Shown one piece after another: positions 18,302-27,470 of a stretch of DNA of 64,000 nt. Where the stretch lies: positions 124,001 through 188,000 of the forward strand of contig NZ_WQFE01000010.1 of the NCBI RefSeq assembly GCF_013033965.1, written 5' to 3'. How positions within the stretch are numbered: position 1 is the first letter of the stretch; the number at the start of each line of letters is the position of its first letter. Below the pieces are notes generated by a model. The model saw only the letters and a program-made list of their open reading frames with translations. It ran no database searches and was not told the origin of the DNA. The translations under genes and the position numbers were made by a program. Origin of the DNA: Ruegeria atlantica. Its GTDB lineage: Bacteria > Pseudomonadota > Alphaproteobacteria > Rhodobacterales > Rhodobacteraceae.

Positions 18302-19357
18302 TTGCGTGACACCGGTGAATTCGACGTGAGCAGCGCCTTGCTGGACTGGTATGACCACCATGCCCGCGAGATGCCATGGAGGGTGAGCCCTGCTGATAGG
18401 GCTGATGGTGTATTGTCCGAACCGTACCGCGTCTGGCTGTCAGAGGTCATGCTGCAGCAGACCACAGTTGCAGCCGTGCGCGACTATTTCATGCGGTTCA
18501 CAACCCGCTGGCCAACGGTTCAGGCCCTGGCCGCCGCCCCGGATGATCAGGTGATGGGCGAGTGGGCTGGTCTGGGGTACTATGCGCGCGCCCGAAACCT
18601 GCTGAAATGTGCTCGGGTCGTGGCTGACGATTACGGCGGTCAGTTCCCCGACACCTATGACACGTTGCTAAAACTACCGGGAATCGGCCCGTATACTGCC
18701 GCCGCGATCTCGGCCATTGCATTTGATCGCCCCGCGACCGTATTGGATGGCAATGTCGAACGGGTGATGGCGCGCCTTTACGACATTCACGACCCGCTGC
18801 CGGGATCGAAGCCGCTGTTGAAAAACAAGGCCGCCGCGCTGACACCTGCCGCACGGCCCGGTGACTACGCTCAGGCGGTCATGGATTTGGGGGCTACGAT
18901 CTGTACGCCGAAGTCTCCGGCATGTGGCATCTGCCCCGTACGTGAACCTTGCGCGGCACGCCTGGAGGGAACGCAGGCCGAGTTGCCGCGCAAGACCCCG
19001 AAAAAGCCCAAACCCACCCGATACGGCCATGTCTATATTGCCCAAGGCAGCGACGGAGCTTTGCTGCTTGAACGCCGCCCCGACAGGGGACTGCTGGGCG
19101 GGATGCTGGGTTGGCCGGGGTCCGAGTGGTCTGACGCTCCGATTGAAGCCCCGCCCTTCGCAACGGACTGGCTGCTTTTATCTGGTGAGGTGCGCCACAC
19201 CTTTACCCACTTCCACTTGATCCTGCGCATCTGGACGGCCACCCTGCCTGCCGACAAGTCGTTTGACGATCTGATCGTCATTGAAAAACACAAGTTTCGC
19301 CCTAGTGACCTGCCTACCGTAATGCGCAAGGCGTATGACCTCTGGCGCTCTACGTAA
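18302..19357 (+). CDS. mutY: A/G-specific adenine DNA glycosylase
   Basis: 351 residues with a TTG start; GGGAGATAG lies upstream at suitable spacing, and a GTG eight codons later is the alternative. MutY removes adenine mispaired with 8-oxoguanine. Visible: SEVMLQQTTVAAV with the catalytic Glu, helix-hairpin-helix LPGIGPYTAAAI, catalytic Asp in VLDGNVERV, and the 4Fe-4S cluster cysteines spaced C-x6-C-x2-C-x5-C (CTPKSPACGICPVREPC). The C-terminal NUDIX-like domain that reads 8-oxoG includes HTFTHFHL. Divergent from dciA. Confidence 0.95.
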   Translation: MRDTGEFDVSSALLDWYDHHAREMPWRVSPADRADGVLSEPYRVWLSEVMLQQTTVAAVRDYFMRFTTRWPTVQALAAAPDDQVMGEWAGLGYYARARNLLKCARVVADDYGGQFPDTYDTLLKLPGIGPYTAAAISAIAFDRPATVLDGNVERVMARLYDIHDPLPGSKPLLKNKAAALTPAARPGDYAQAVMDLGATICTPKSPACGICPVREPCAARLEGTQAELPRKTPKKPKPTRYGHVYIAQGSDGALLLERRPDRGLLGGMLGWPGSEWSDAPIEAPPFATDWLLLSGEVRHTFTHFHLILRIWTATLPADKSFDDLIVIEKHKFRPSDLPTVMRKAYDLWRST

Positions 19358-19416
19358 CCCATTGTGCGGCACTGCGTGCCGGGTCTAATCTGCCCCCAGT
19401 TGTTCGGAGCGTAAAG

Positions 19417-20553
19417 ATGATCGCATCAGACAGTCTGTCACGCTGGCAAGCGGCCCTACCGTACTGGGTGTCCTTCCTGCTGATCCCTGTCATTTGGCTA
19501 ACTGCCTTTGCCGGTGGTTGGTGGGTTTTGCTGGTGCCCCTGTCGACCTGGTGGGCCTTTGCGGTTCTGGACCGATTAACGGGTCTGAACCTTGAAAACG
19601 CCGACCCTGACACGTCCGACGGCGGTTTGAAATGGTATATCCTGCTGACCAAGGCATGGGCCCCGGTGCAGTTTTTCACGCTATTTGGACTGATTTGGTA
19701 TGCCACGCACACAGATCACCTGTCTTCGCTGACCAAGGTCGGTCTGTTCTTCGGCATGGGCGTAATCTCGGGCACCATCGGAATCAACTACAGCCATGAA
19801 CTGATGCACCAGAAAGGGCGATTGGAACGTTGGCTGGGTGATATTCTACTGGCCATGGTGTTATATTCTCACTTCCGGTCAGAGCACCTGCTGGTTCACC
19901 ACCGCTATGTCGGTACGCCACGCGATCCGGTCACAGCGCGGTACAATGAAGGATTTCACCGCTTCTACCCGCGCGTTCTGTGGCAGTGCCTCATGTCTGC
20001 ATTCCGCGCGGAGCGGGACAAACTGGCCCGCAAGCAACGCCCGTGGACCGACCCGGCGAACCCGTTCTGGCGCTACTGGGCGCTTCAGGCAGGCATGCTG
20101 GCATTGGCTTTCGGGGCGGGAGGATGGTCAGGCGTTGCCCTGTTCCTGATACAGGCTGGCGTCGCCATATGGCAGCTGGAATTAGTAAATTATGTCGAAC
20201 ATTACGGCCTGACCCGGAAACATCTGGGCGAGGGCAAGTACGAACACGTCCAGCCTCGCCATTCCTGGAATGCCTCGCAAAAAGTGTCGAACTGGCTGCT
20301 GATCAACCTGCAACGCCATTCCGACCACCACTACAAGCCCAACCGGCGATTTCCCTTGCTGCAGCACCACTCGGAAGACGCGGCCCCGCAACTTCCCTAT
20401 GGCTATCCGGTGATGACGGTTGCTGCGATGATGCCGCCACTTTGGCGTCGCGTCATGAACCCGCGCGTTCGGGCATGGCGGCGTCAGTACTATCCAGAAG
20501 TCACCGACTGGGCTCCCTATAACAAGTCGCTCAACCCATTGCCGCGATCCTGA
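19417..20553 (+). CDS. alkB: Alkane 1-monooxygenase (AlkB type)
   Basis: 378 residues. Integral membrane di-iron hydroxylase that oxidises terminal methyl groups of medium-chain alkanes. All His boxes are present: HELMHQ near residue 127, EHLLVHH near 153, NYVEHYGL near 258 and LQRHSDHHYKP near 305. About six membrane helices surround them. No rubredoxin or rubredoxin reductase gene is in the window, so electron donors must be encoded elsewhere. The gene stands alone between mutY and a convergent cyclase gene; a related fatty-acid or other hydroxylase specificity cannot be excluded. Confidence 0.9.
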   Translation: MIASDSLSRWQAALPYWVSFLLIPVIWLTAFAGGWWVLLVPLSTWWAFAVLDRLTGLNLENADPDTSDGGLKWYILLTKAWAPVQFFTLFGLIWYATHTDHLSSLTKVGLFFGMGVISGTIGINYSHELMHQKGRLERWLGDILLAMVLYSHFRSEHLLVHHRYVGTPRDPVTARYNEGFHRFYPRVLWQCLMSAFRAERDKLARKQRPWTDPANPFWRYWALQAGMLALAFGAGGWSGVALFLIQAGVAIWQLELVNYVEHYGLTRKHLGEGKYEHVQPRHSWNASQKVSNWLLINLQRHSDHHYKPNRRFPLLQHHSEDAAPQLPYGYPVMTVAAMMPPLWRRVMNPRVRAWRRQYYPEVTDWAPYNKSLNPLPRS

Positions 20554-20555
20554 CC

Positions 20556-20577
20556 GCAGCGCGCGCCCGCGCGCTGC
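20556..20577. terminator. GC-rich hairpin between convergent alkB and cyclase genes
   Basis: Perfect 9-bp stem (GCAGCGCGC at 20556-20564, GCGCGCTGC at 20569-20577) with loop GCCC, directly after the alkB stop. There is no T-tract, so it may be Rho-assisted or mRNA-protecting rather than a classic intrinsic terminator. Confidence 0.45.
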
Positions 20578-20637
20578 CCGGCCCAACGGATTGGCGTGCA
20601 TCTTTGATGCGCGGCAGATCGGCGGGAGCGTCCTGTC

Positions 20638-22020
20638 CTACCTCACCCAAATATCCATAGTGCCCTGCATGCCACGGACCGGCTGATCTTCATGCTTCAC
20701 AAAACCTGCGGTCAGGTCGGTGACATTGTTACCTTCCTGTATCACCTGCGCGCGGACCGCATCACTCAGAACCACACGCACACCAAGATCGCGTGTCAGC
20801 GCCTCGAGCTTGGCAGAGACATTCACCGCATCCCCGATGACCGCGAATTCCAGTCGGTTCGCTCCGATGTCTCCCAAAACCACCGATCCAAAGTGAACAC
20901 CGATTCCCACGCGGATTTCCGGCTCGCCTGCCCGCCGCCGCTCCAGGTTCCAGCGATCGATCACATCCACCATATCACGCGCGCAGGCTACCGCGTTGCT
21001 TGCATCCAAGGGTGTCGTCACTGGCGTCCCGAAAGTGGCCATCAGGCCGTCCCCTAGATATTTGTCCAAAGTGCCATGATGGCGGAACACTTCGGTTTCC
21101 ATTCTGGCGTGAAAGCCGCGCAGAACTTCGATGACTTCATAGGGGTCGCGCCCGGCAGCGAATTTGGTAAATCCCACGATGTCGATGAACAAAACGGCGA
21201 TGTTTTCCTTGCGAACCTGTTTTAGCGGTTCATCATTTTGACTGAGTTCGTCCACGACGTTTGGCGAGAAGTATCGCGACAGGTTTGCGCGTTCCCTCTC
21301 GAGCCCGGCATTCGTCATCAACAACCGATTGAGCCTACGCATTGAAATACCAAGCGTGACGGCAACCATCATGAAAACAATGACCTGCTGAATACGCAGT
21401 TCGGGCATAAAGCTGTTCGGGTTCAACATTTCGACGATATCCGGGTAGCCCGCCAAGGCCTCTGCGACACGCTCGCTGATACCGGGGATCGGCGTCGCTA
21501 CCCACCATGCGATCACCCAGCCCACGGTCCACATCATCACCGTCCACGACCCGATGGCCACGACTGTCCGCCAAGAATAGGCCAATGTTCCTGCGGCCAG
21601 AATGATGAAGAAATACTGGAAGTTGTCGAACCGATACTGCATGGCCAGTGGCCGCACATCATCGCTGAACGGGTTGGGCACGATCATCCCCAAAGTCATG
21701 ATCAGCAAATCGACAAAGATCAAAAGAAGCTCAACCCTCGACTGGCCCACGCGACCAGCGCGCCGGATCAGCCAGCCATTGGCGCAGATCAACAACAGGA
21801 TGAAATGGTACCAAAGAACGTCCCAATTGGGGTTCAGGTAGATCAGCAAAATGCCGGTCAGCCCCATCGCGACCCAACGCGCGCGCACGGCCAACTCCAG
21901 CCCTTCGCGCTTGTGCCGTTCCAGCGCGGCCTCGGTGTATTTGTTGTCCAGATCGTATTCATCCGGTCTGGTCACAAAGAACCGCTCAAATCGGGATTCG
22001 CTGGCTGTGGTATCCGACAT
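20638..22020 (-). CDS. Membrane-bound class III adenylate/guanylate cyclase
   Basis: 460 residues from MSDTTASESRF at 22020. An N-terminal cytoplasmic segment is followed by about six membrane helices (roughly residues 45-240), a linker NLSRYFSPNVVDEL, then the cyclase domain. Metal Asp residues sit in VLFIDIVGFTKF and LDKYLGDGLMATFG. The transition-state Asn is present in FAVIGDAVNVSAKLE, but the usual Arg four residues later is Lys. It should make cAMP (or cGMP) in response to a membrane signal. The order of helices then cyclase without HAMP is common in Rhodobacterales. Confidence 0.87.
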   Translation of the reverse strand: MSDTTASESRFERFFVTRPDEYDLDNKYTEAALERHKREGLELAVRARWVAMGLTGILLIYLNPNWDVLWYHFILLLICANGWLIRRAGRVGQSRVELLLIFVDLLIMTLGMIVPNPFSDDVRPLAMQYRFDNFQYFFIILAAGTLAYSWRTVVAIGSWTVMMWTVGWVIAWWVATPIPGISERVAEALAGYPDIVEMLNPNSFMPELRIQQVIVFMMVAVTLGISMRRLNRLLMTNAGLERERANLSRYFSPNVVDELSQNDEPLKQVRKENIAVLFIDIVGFTKFAAGRDPYEVIEVLRGFHARMETEVFRHHGTLDKYLGDGLMATFGTPVTTPLDASNAVACARDMVDVIDRWNLERRRAGEPEIRVGIGVHFGSVVLGDIGANRLEFAVIGDAVNVSAKLEALTRDLGVRVVLSDAVRAQVIQEGNNVTDLTAGFVKHEDQPVRGMQGTMDIWVR

Positions 22021-22083
22021 GGCCGAGGCTCCTTCCGTGCGCAGCAGGACACGGAATCTGATACCGGAACTGAATGGAGAATT

Positions 22084-22113
22084 AAACAAAAGACCCCGCC
22101 GAAATCGGCGGGG
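22084..22113 (-). terminator. Rho-independent terminator after ccrM
   Basis: Eight-bp GC stem (CCCCGCCG at 22094-22101 with CGGCGGGG at 22106-22113) and a four-base loop. On the minus strand it is followed by TCTTTTGTTT. It lies between ccrM and the downstream cyclase gene, isolating the two transcripts. Confidence 0.85.
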
Positions 22114-22163
22114 CAAGGCTTAGTGCCTTGTGTCAGGCCACAGGCACCGGCGGTGTTCTTAAA

Positions 22164-23276
<1,113 letters not shown>

Positions 23277-23316
23277 TCAAGTTCCACGGCGCTTTTGCGC
23301 TCATTTGGTTGAGACA

Positions 23317-23360
23317 AGGATGAGTCAAAGACGATTCGCCGTCAATTTCTTTTTTGAATC
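23317..23360 (-). promoter_or_regulatory. ccrM promoter region with three GANTC sites
   Basis: GAGTC at 23322-23326, GATTC at 23333-23337 and GAATC at 23356-23360 fall within 39 bp, 55-93 bp upstream of the ccrM start. On the minus strand a -35-like TTGACG (23345 to 23340) is followed about 17 bases later by CATCCT. Two GANTC sites lie inside the presumed promoter and one just upstream, as in methylation-sensitive GcrA/CtrA-controlled promoters of Caulobacter; the exact promoter boxes are inferred. Confidence 0.6.
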
Positions 23361-23373
23361 AGCGGCTTACGAT

Positions 23374-23991
23374 TTACTCTTGATACAAGATATTGTGTAC
23401 CGGCTTGAACGAACGCCTATGATGTGGGGTCACACCGAGATTTTGCAGTGCTTCTCTGTGTTGTTTCGACGGATAGCCTGCGTTCTTCTCCCATCCATAA
23501 CCGGGATGCTGTTGCGCCAAATCCACCATCAGTTGATCGCGCCAGTTTTTGGCAATGATCGAAGCCGCCGCAATCGACACCGAATGCGCATCGCCTTTAA
23601 CAACCGCTTGGGCCGGGATCGTCAAACCGCGAGGGATCATGTTTCCGTCAATCAACAGATAGTCCGGCGGAGGATCAAGGGCAGCAACCGCGCGTTCCAT
23701 CGCCAGATGCGAGGCACGCAAGATGTTGTGTTCGTCTATCTCGGCAACCGAAGCCTCGGCTATGGCGAATTCGGCCCGGTCGCGAACGGCAGCGTCCATT
23801 GCAACGCGCCGTTTGGCCGTCAGCTTTTTTGAGTCATTCAGCCCTTCGGGAATATCTTCGGGGTTCAGGATGACCGCGGCGGCCACCACAGGCCCGGCCA
23901 ACGGTCCACGGCCCACCTCATCTACACCGGCAATGCGTACATATCCTTGCGCCACTGCCGCCTGTTCAATCGAATAATCTGGCGTTGTCAT
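23374..23991 (-). CDS. rnhB: Ribonuclease HII
   Basis: 205 residues. Removes RNA from RNA-DNA hybrids and misincorporated ribonucleotides. The catalytic signature GVDEVGRGPLAGPVVAA begins near residue 19 and supplies the DEVGRG acidic pair; further conserved parts are DSKKLTAKRR, LIDGN and KGDAHSVSIAAASIIAK. Followed on the same strand by ccrM after 106 bp containing the GANTC cluster, a neighbourhood conserved in Alphaproteobacteria. Confidence 0.95.
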   Translation of the reverse strand: MTTPDYSIEQAAVAQGYVRIAGVDEVGRGPLAGPVVAAAVILNPEDIPEGLNDSKKLTAKRRVAMDAAVRDRAEFAIAEASVAEIDEHNILRASHLAMERAVAALDPPPDYLLIDGNMIPRGLTIPAQAVVKGDAHSVSIAAASIIAKNWRDQLMVDLAQQHPGYGWEKNAGYPSKQHREALQNLGVTPHHRRSFKPVHNILYQE

Positions 23992-24029
23992 AACAACCGA
24001 AAACCGCGTTTCGCGCCTCGCCGCAAGAC

Positions 24030-24061
24030 AAAAAAGAGAGGGTGGCCTGCGCCACCCTCTC
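24030..24061 (-). terminator. Rho-independent terminator after the 24.1 kb secreted protein gene
   Basis: Perfect 11-bp stem GAGAGGGTGGC / GCCACCCTCTC (24036-24046 and 24051-24061) with loop of four, followed on the minus strand by six T. A second hairpin (GCGGTGC / GCACCGC, 24065-24085) lies just before it. Confidence 0.88.
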
Positions 24062-24102
24062 CTGCGCGGTGCTTCTGTGGCACCGCTCCTGCTCGAAAGT
24101 AG

Positions 24103-24570
24103 TTACTTGTAAACGACGCGGTATCCCTTCTGGCGCAGGCATGCGGGTTCATATGCCCGCTTCACCTTATTGCCATTCCAGAAACCGACCTTGCACTCTT
24201 GCGGCAGGCTATTGGCATGTTTGTAGTGCTTCTTGAGGCATTTTGGCGCCAGAAGCGGGTGATTGTTCGAATAGGCGTTGTACGTGCGCAAACATTGCTG
24301 CGGCAGGTCATACCGCGCAACATGTTGCGGCAGCGGGCGCACCGGGTAGCTGGGCTGCGCGACGTACGGCTGGGGCGTGTAGGTCTGATGACGCGTGGAC
24401 CGGTTCTTACGCTTTTCCTTGTTATAGTAATGAACCCCGGCGCCGATAATCGCGATGGCAGCAAGCCCGCCAAGGATGTCTTTGGCATCCGCAGCCCGCG
24501 CCTGCGAGGCTGAAACGCCGGTGATGGTAATGGCAGTAGCGACAATAAAAGCGATGAATTTCCGGTGCAT
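24103..24570 (-). CDS. Secreted hypothetical protein, cysteine-containing C-terminus
   Basis: 155 residues from MHRKFIAFIV at 24570; not recognised. It has a signal peptide or anchor (residues 5-28, ending SQARA), then a second short hydrophobic stretch DILGGLAAIAIIGAGVHYY, a basic Tyr/Pro/Gln-rich linker, and a C-terminal region with four evenly placed Cys (QQC, PKC, QEC, PAC) that could form two disulfides. Similar proteins are encountered in Rhodobacterales without assigned function. Monocistronic, with a strong terminator; divergent from the gene pair at 24.7 kb. Confidence 0.7.
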   Translation of the reverse strand: MHRKFIAFIVATAITITGVSASQARAADAKDILGGLAAIAIIGAGVHYYNKEKRKNRSTRHQTYTPQPYVAQPSYPVRPLPQHVARYDLPQQCLRTYNAYSNNHPLLAPKCLKKHYKHANSLPQECKVGFWNGNKVKRAYEPACLRQKGYRVVYK

Positions 24571-24747
24571 GATGCGTGTCCTTCTTGGTGTTTCGGGGCG
24601 ATCCGGCACAGACCGCAAACGTGATGCCCCAACACTGGGTCCGCCCCCTTCAGACAAGCAATAACGGGCGGTTGTTATCCGATATCACGCCCCTCAAACC
24701 CCTTAGGTTATTGAATATCGTGCAAACCCATGCGCAGGATGCAGCCT

Positions 24748-25032
24748 ATGAAACCGATCCTCTCTTCTCTGGCCGTTGCGGCCCTGATATCGCTTGGTAC
24801 CGCCGCGTCGGCAGAGTGCTATGCGGACTACAAGGCCAAGCAGGACAACCCCCTGCGGCTGCATTATGGCGTGATGCAGGTTTCGGCCTGCGATAAGGGC
24901 CAGGCCCAACAAGAAGTCTCGCAACGCCTCAGTGCGTCGGGCTGGACCTTGTTGAATGTCATGTCCGTCTTTGGGCCTGAAGGATTGGATAAAAGGAAGG
25001 CCAATGCCGGACAATTCTATCTCCGTTACTGA
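24748..25032 (+). CDS. Small secreted protein of unknown function
   Basis: 94 residues from MKPILSSLAV at 24748; two in-frame ATGs six and three codons upstream are less likely, since AGGATG is well placed for 24748. The signal peptide ends TAASA, leaving a mature protein of about 71 residues starting ECYADYKAKQDNP with two Cys (a likely disulfide) and ending in GQFYLRY. Not recognised beyond a general resemblance to short secreted Rhodobacteraceae proteins. Its 3' end overlaps the next gene by 29 bp, so the two proteins are probably made together. Confidence 0.7.
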   Translation: MKPILSSLAVAALISLGTAASAECYADYKAKQDNPLRLHYGVMQVSACDKGQAQQEVSQRLSASGWTLLNVMSVFGPEGLDKRKANAGQFYLRY

Positions 25033-25705
25033 AGCCAGACGGTCAGGAACAAGACTGGTCGGTGCGGGCATCGCGGCGATCGTGCTGATCCTTGTCACGG
25101 CCGCTGTCTTTTTGTTCTGGACGCTGCCAGACGCCAACGCCTTTAACGCGCGTGTTGAACGACTGTTTGTCGAAAGCGACCTGACCTCACAGACAGAAAT
25201 CCGACTGCTGGAGATTTTGGCCCAGTCTGGCACAGCCTTTGCCGATACGCTGTCCAGCTATCGTATGGTGATATTTGTATTGCTTGTCTTTGCCAGCGCC
25301 ATGCTTGTGACGGCCCTGGTGTTTCTGGTGATGCTGGTGATGCTGAATCGCCGGATGGCGCAAATTGAACGAACTGGTATTCAAGTGACATCCTTGCTGA
25401 TCAGTCGCGAGGAAAACACTGTTTATTTGAACAATATGGATTTCAAACTGACCCCCGCAGCGATGGAGACATTGTCCGTCTTGGCTGAGTCTCGACTAGA
25501 TGATGAGGTTCTGTCCGGTGTTCAGATCGAGGCGATGATCTCGGGCAAAAGCACCGCCGATTGCGATGAGGCGGCCGGTGCGACGCGGATCAAACGGTTG
25601 CGTGATGCATTGGGGAATCAGATGGTCAGCGAGTTGCTGGTCAAGAACATCGCCAAAAAAGGCTATATGCTGTCGATCGAGAAAGACGTGATCCAGATGG
25701 TCTAA
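25004..25705 (+). CDS. Two-helix membrane protein with C-terminal winged-helix domain
   Basis: 233 residues from MPDNSISVTEA at 25004 with AAGGAAGG upstream. Membrane helices lie at about residues 17-40 and 86-113, with a periplasmic loop of about 45 residues between. After the second helix the cytoplasmic part (about 125-233) follows the OmpR-type winged-helix plan: NTVYLNNMDFKLTPAAMETL, then VLSGVQIEAMISG, then TRIKRLRDALG and a beta-wing ending KKGYMLS. This resembles ToxR/CadC-like one-component regulators with the order reversed. No sensor domain is recognised. Overlaps the small secreted protein gene by 29 bp. Confidence 0.65.
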   Translation: MPDNSISVTEARRSGTRLVGAGIAAIVLILVTAAVFLFWTLPDANAFNARVERLFVESDLTSQTEIRLLEILAQSGTAFADTLSSYRMVIFVLLVFASAMLVTALVFLVMLVMLNRRMAQIERTGIQVTSLLISREENTVYLNNMDFKLTPAAMETLSVLAESRLDDEVLSGVQIEAMISGKSTADCDEAAGATRIKRLRDALGNQMVSELLVKNIAKKGYMLSIEKDVIQMV

Positions 25706-25811
25706 ACAAGACCGGTCCACAGCTATCGCGCGGTAAAAATGCCGAGACCCCCTCTTGGAAAATCGTCGTCCAAGGCCCATCCTATAAGGACCCGTGCCAG
25801 GGAGGATGATG

Positions 25812-27383
25812 ATGAACGTCCACGCCACAGCAAGACAAAAAGGCTATGGGATCTCGGTCGAACGGTTGAACGGCAAAATCGCGATCTATCGGGACCAGAC
25901 TTTGTTAGCCCAAAGCAGCAACGCAAAAGTCATGTACGAAACGCGCCTGCCGCCGACGATCTATATCCCGCGCGAAGATGTGTTGGTTGATCTCAGCGAC
26001 GAGACTGAGTTGCAGACCTTTTGCCCCTTCAAGGGCACCGCGACGTATCACGACGTCATCCTTGGCGGCGAACGCCTCGCCAATTCAGTTTGGGCCTATG
26101 AAGAAGCCCTTCCCGAAAGCGCGGCCATTCAGGGGCATATCGGATTTTTGCCCAGTGCTTATTCCCGGATCGATTTGGGTGACAACCACCTGCGGGAACC
26201 CGATGACGGCAATATCAGCGGTCCATTGATCGATTGGCTTATGCGCGGAGCCTCTGCAAACGAAACGCCCGAAGCCTTTACCAAGGCGTTAGCCGAGAAA
26301 ATGCTGGAACACGGCATCGCGATTCAACGCCTCAGCATCCTGACCTGGTCCCTGCATCCGCTGATCGCGGGCAAGCACTATATCTGGGAAAAGGGTGAGG
26401 CCGAAATCTCGACCAATGTTCCCACTTACGAGATCCACGACCATCCGGCCTATATCAACAGCCCGCTGCGCCATGTGTCGAACGGTCTCGGCGGTGTGCG
26501 TCAGCGGCTGAACGTGGAAAACCCGGAAAACAGCTTTCCGATCATGCAGGACCTTCGGGAAAAAGGGGCGACCGACTATGTCGCCATGCCGTTGCCGTTC
26601 TCGGATGGCCGCACCAATGTTCTGACCCTGACCTGCGATCACCCGGATGGTTTCACGACGGAAAACCTTGGGCTGGTGTTCGAATGCTCGCTGGTCATAG
26701 CACGCTATTATGAAGTTTTCATGCAGCGTGAGAATGCTCAGGTCCTGCTGGAAACCTATGTCGGCAAACGCTCGGGCGCGCGCGTACTTGGCGGTGAGAT
26801 TCGGCGTGGTGACGGGGATGAAATTGATGCGGCCATCATGTTCTGCGACCTGCGCAATTCGACCAGTCTGGAAGAGCAACTGGGTCGCACCGCCTATATC
26901 AATCTTCTGAATGACTTTTTCGAAACCGTTTCAGGCATCGTACATGAAAACGGCGGCGAGGTTCTGAAATTCATCGGCGACGCTGTTCTTGCCGTGTTTC
27001 CGGCAGGCGAGGATTCCAAAGCCGCCCGCGAAAATGCCCAGCGCAGCGCCATCAATATCGTCGAAAAGCTGGGAGAACTGCGTCAATCAGGCTCTGATGC
27101 GCATTGCGATTGCTCCATCGGCGTTGCCTATGGGCGTGTAACCTACGGCAATGTCGGCTCGCGCGAGCGGCTGGACTTTACCGTGATCGGACAAGCCGCA
27201 AATATCGCCGCGCGTCTGGGTGAATACGGAAAAACCAGAAACCACAGGATCGTCGTGTCCTCCGATATTGTTCCGGCCTGCGCCAACGCTTTGCCATTGG
27301 GCGACGTCAAACTCCACAACGTGTCCAAACCGGTCGAGTCATATGCTCTTAGAACTGCTGCGGATGCCGTTCTGAACGCTTGA
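25812..27383 (+). CDS. DUF427 domain fused to class III adenylate/guanylate cyclase
   Basis: 523 residues from the ATG at 25812, which sits six bases after a perfect GGAGG. The N-terminal domain (about 1-120) matches DUF427: a PPTIYIPREDVLVD strand, TFCPFKGTATYHDV, and SVWAYEEALPE. A middle region (about 135-330) has a GAF-like pattern with LHPLIAGKHYIWEKG. The cyclase domain (about 345-515) has metal Asp residues in MFCDLRNSTS and KFIGDAVLAVF and the transition-state Asn and Arg in TVIGQAANIAARLGE. Soluble; no membrane helices. A second cyclase lies 4 kb away. Confidence 0.82.
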   Translation: MNVHATARQKGYGISVERLNGKIAIYRDQTLLAQSSNAKVMYETRLPPTIYIPREDVLVDLSDETELQTFCPFKGTATYHDVILGGERLANSVWAYEEALPESAAIQGHIGFLPSAYSRIDLGDNHLREPDDGNISGPLIDWLMRGASANETPEAFTKALAEKMLEHGIAIQRLSILTWSLHPLIAGKHYIWEKGEAEISTNVPTYEIHDHPAYINSPLRHVSNGLGGVRQRLNVENPENSFPIMQDLREKGATDYVAMPLPFSDGRTNVLTLTCDHPDGFTTENLGLVFECSLVIARYYEVFMQRENAQVLLETYVGKRSGARVLGGEIRRGDGDEIDAAIMFCDLRNSTSLEEQLGRTAYINLLNDFFETVSGIVHENGGEVLKFIGDAVLAVFPAGEDSKAARENAQRSAINIVEKLGELRQSGSDAHCDCSIGVAYGRVTYGNVGSRERLDFTVIGQAANIAARLGEYGKTRNHRIVVSSDIVPACANALPLGDVKLHNVSKPVESYALRTAADAVLNA

Positions 27384-27470
27384 TTTCAGCCATCAATGCG
27401 GATGATCCATCGCGCCCGCAATCGGTGTTTCCGATTGAATGTTGGCCGCGGTTCAAGGACGATCTGCGCT

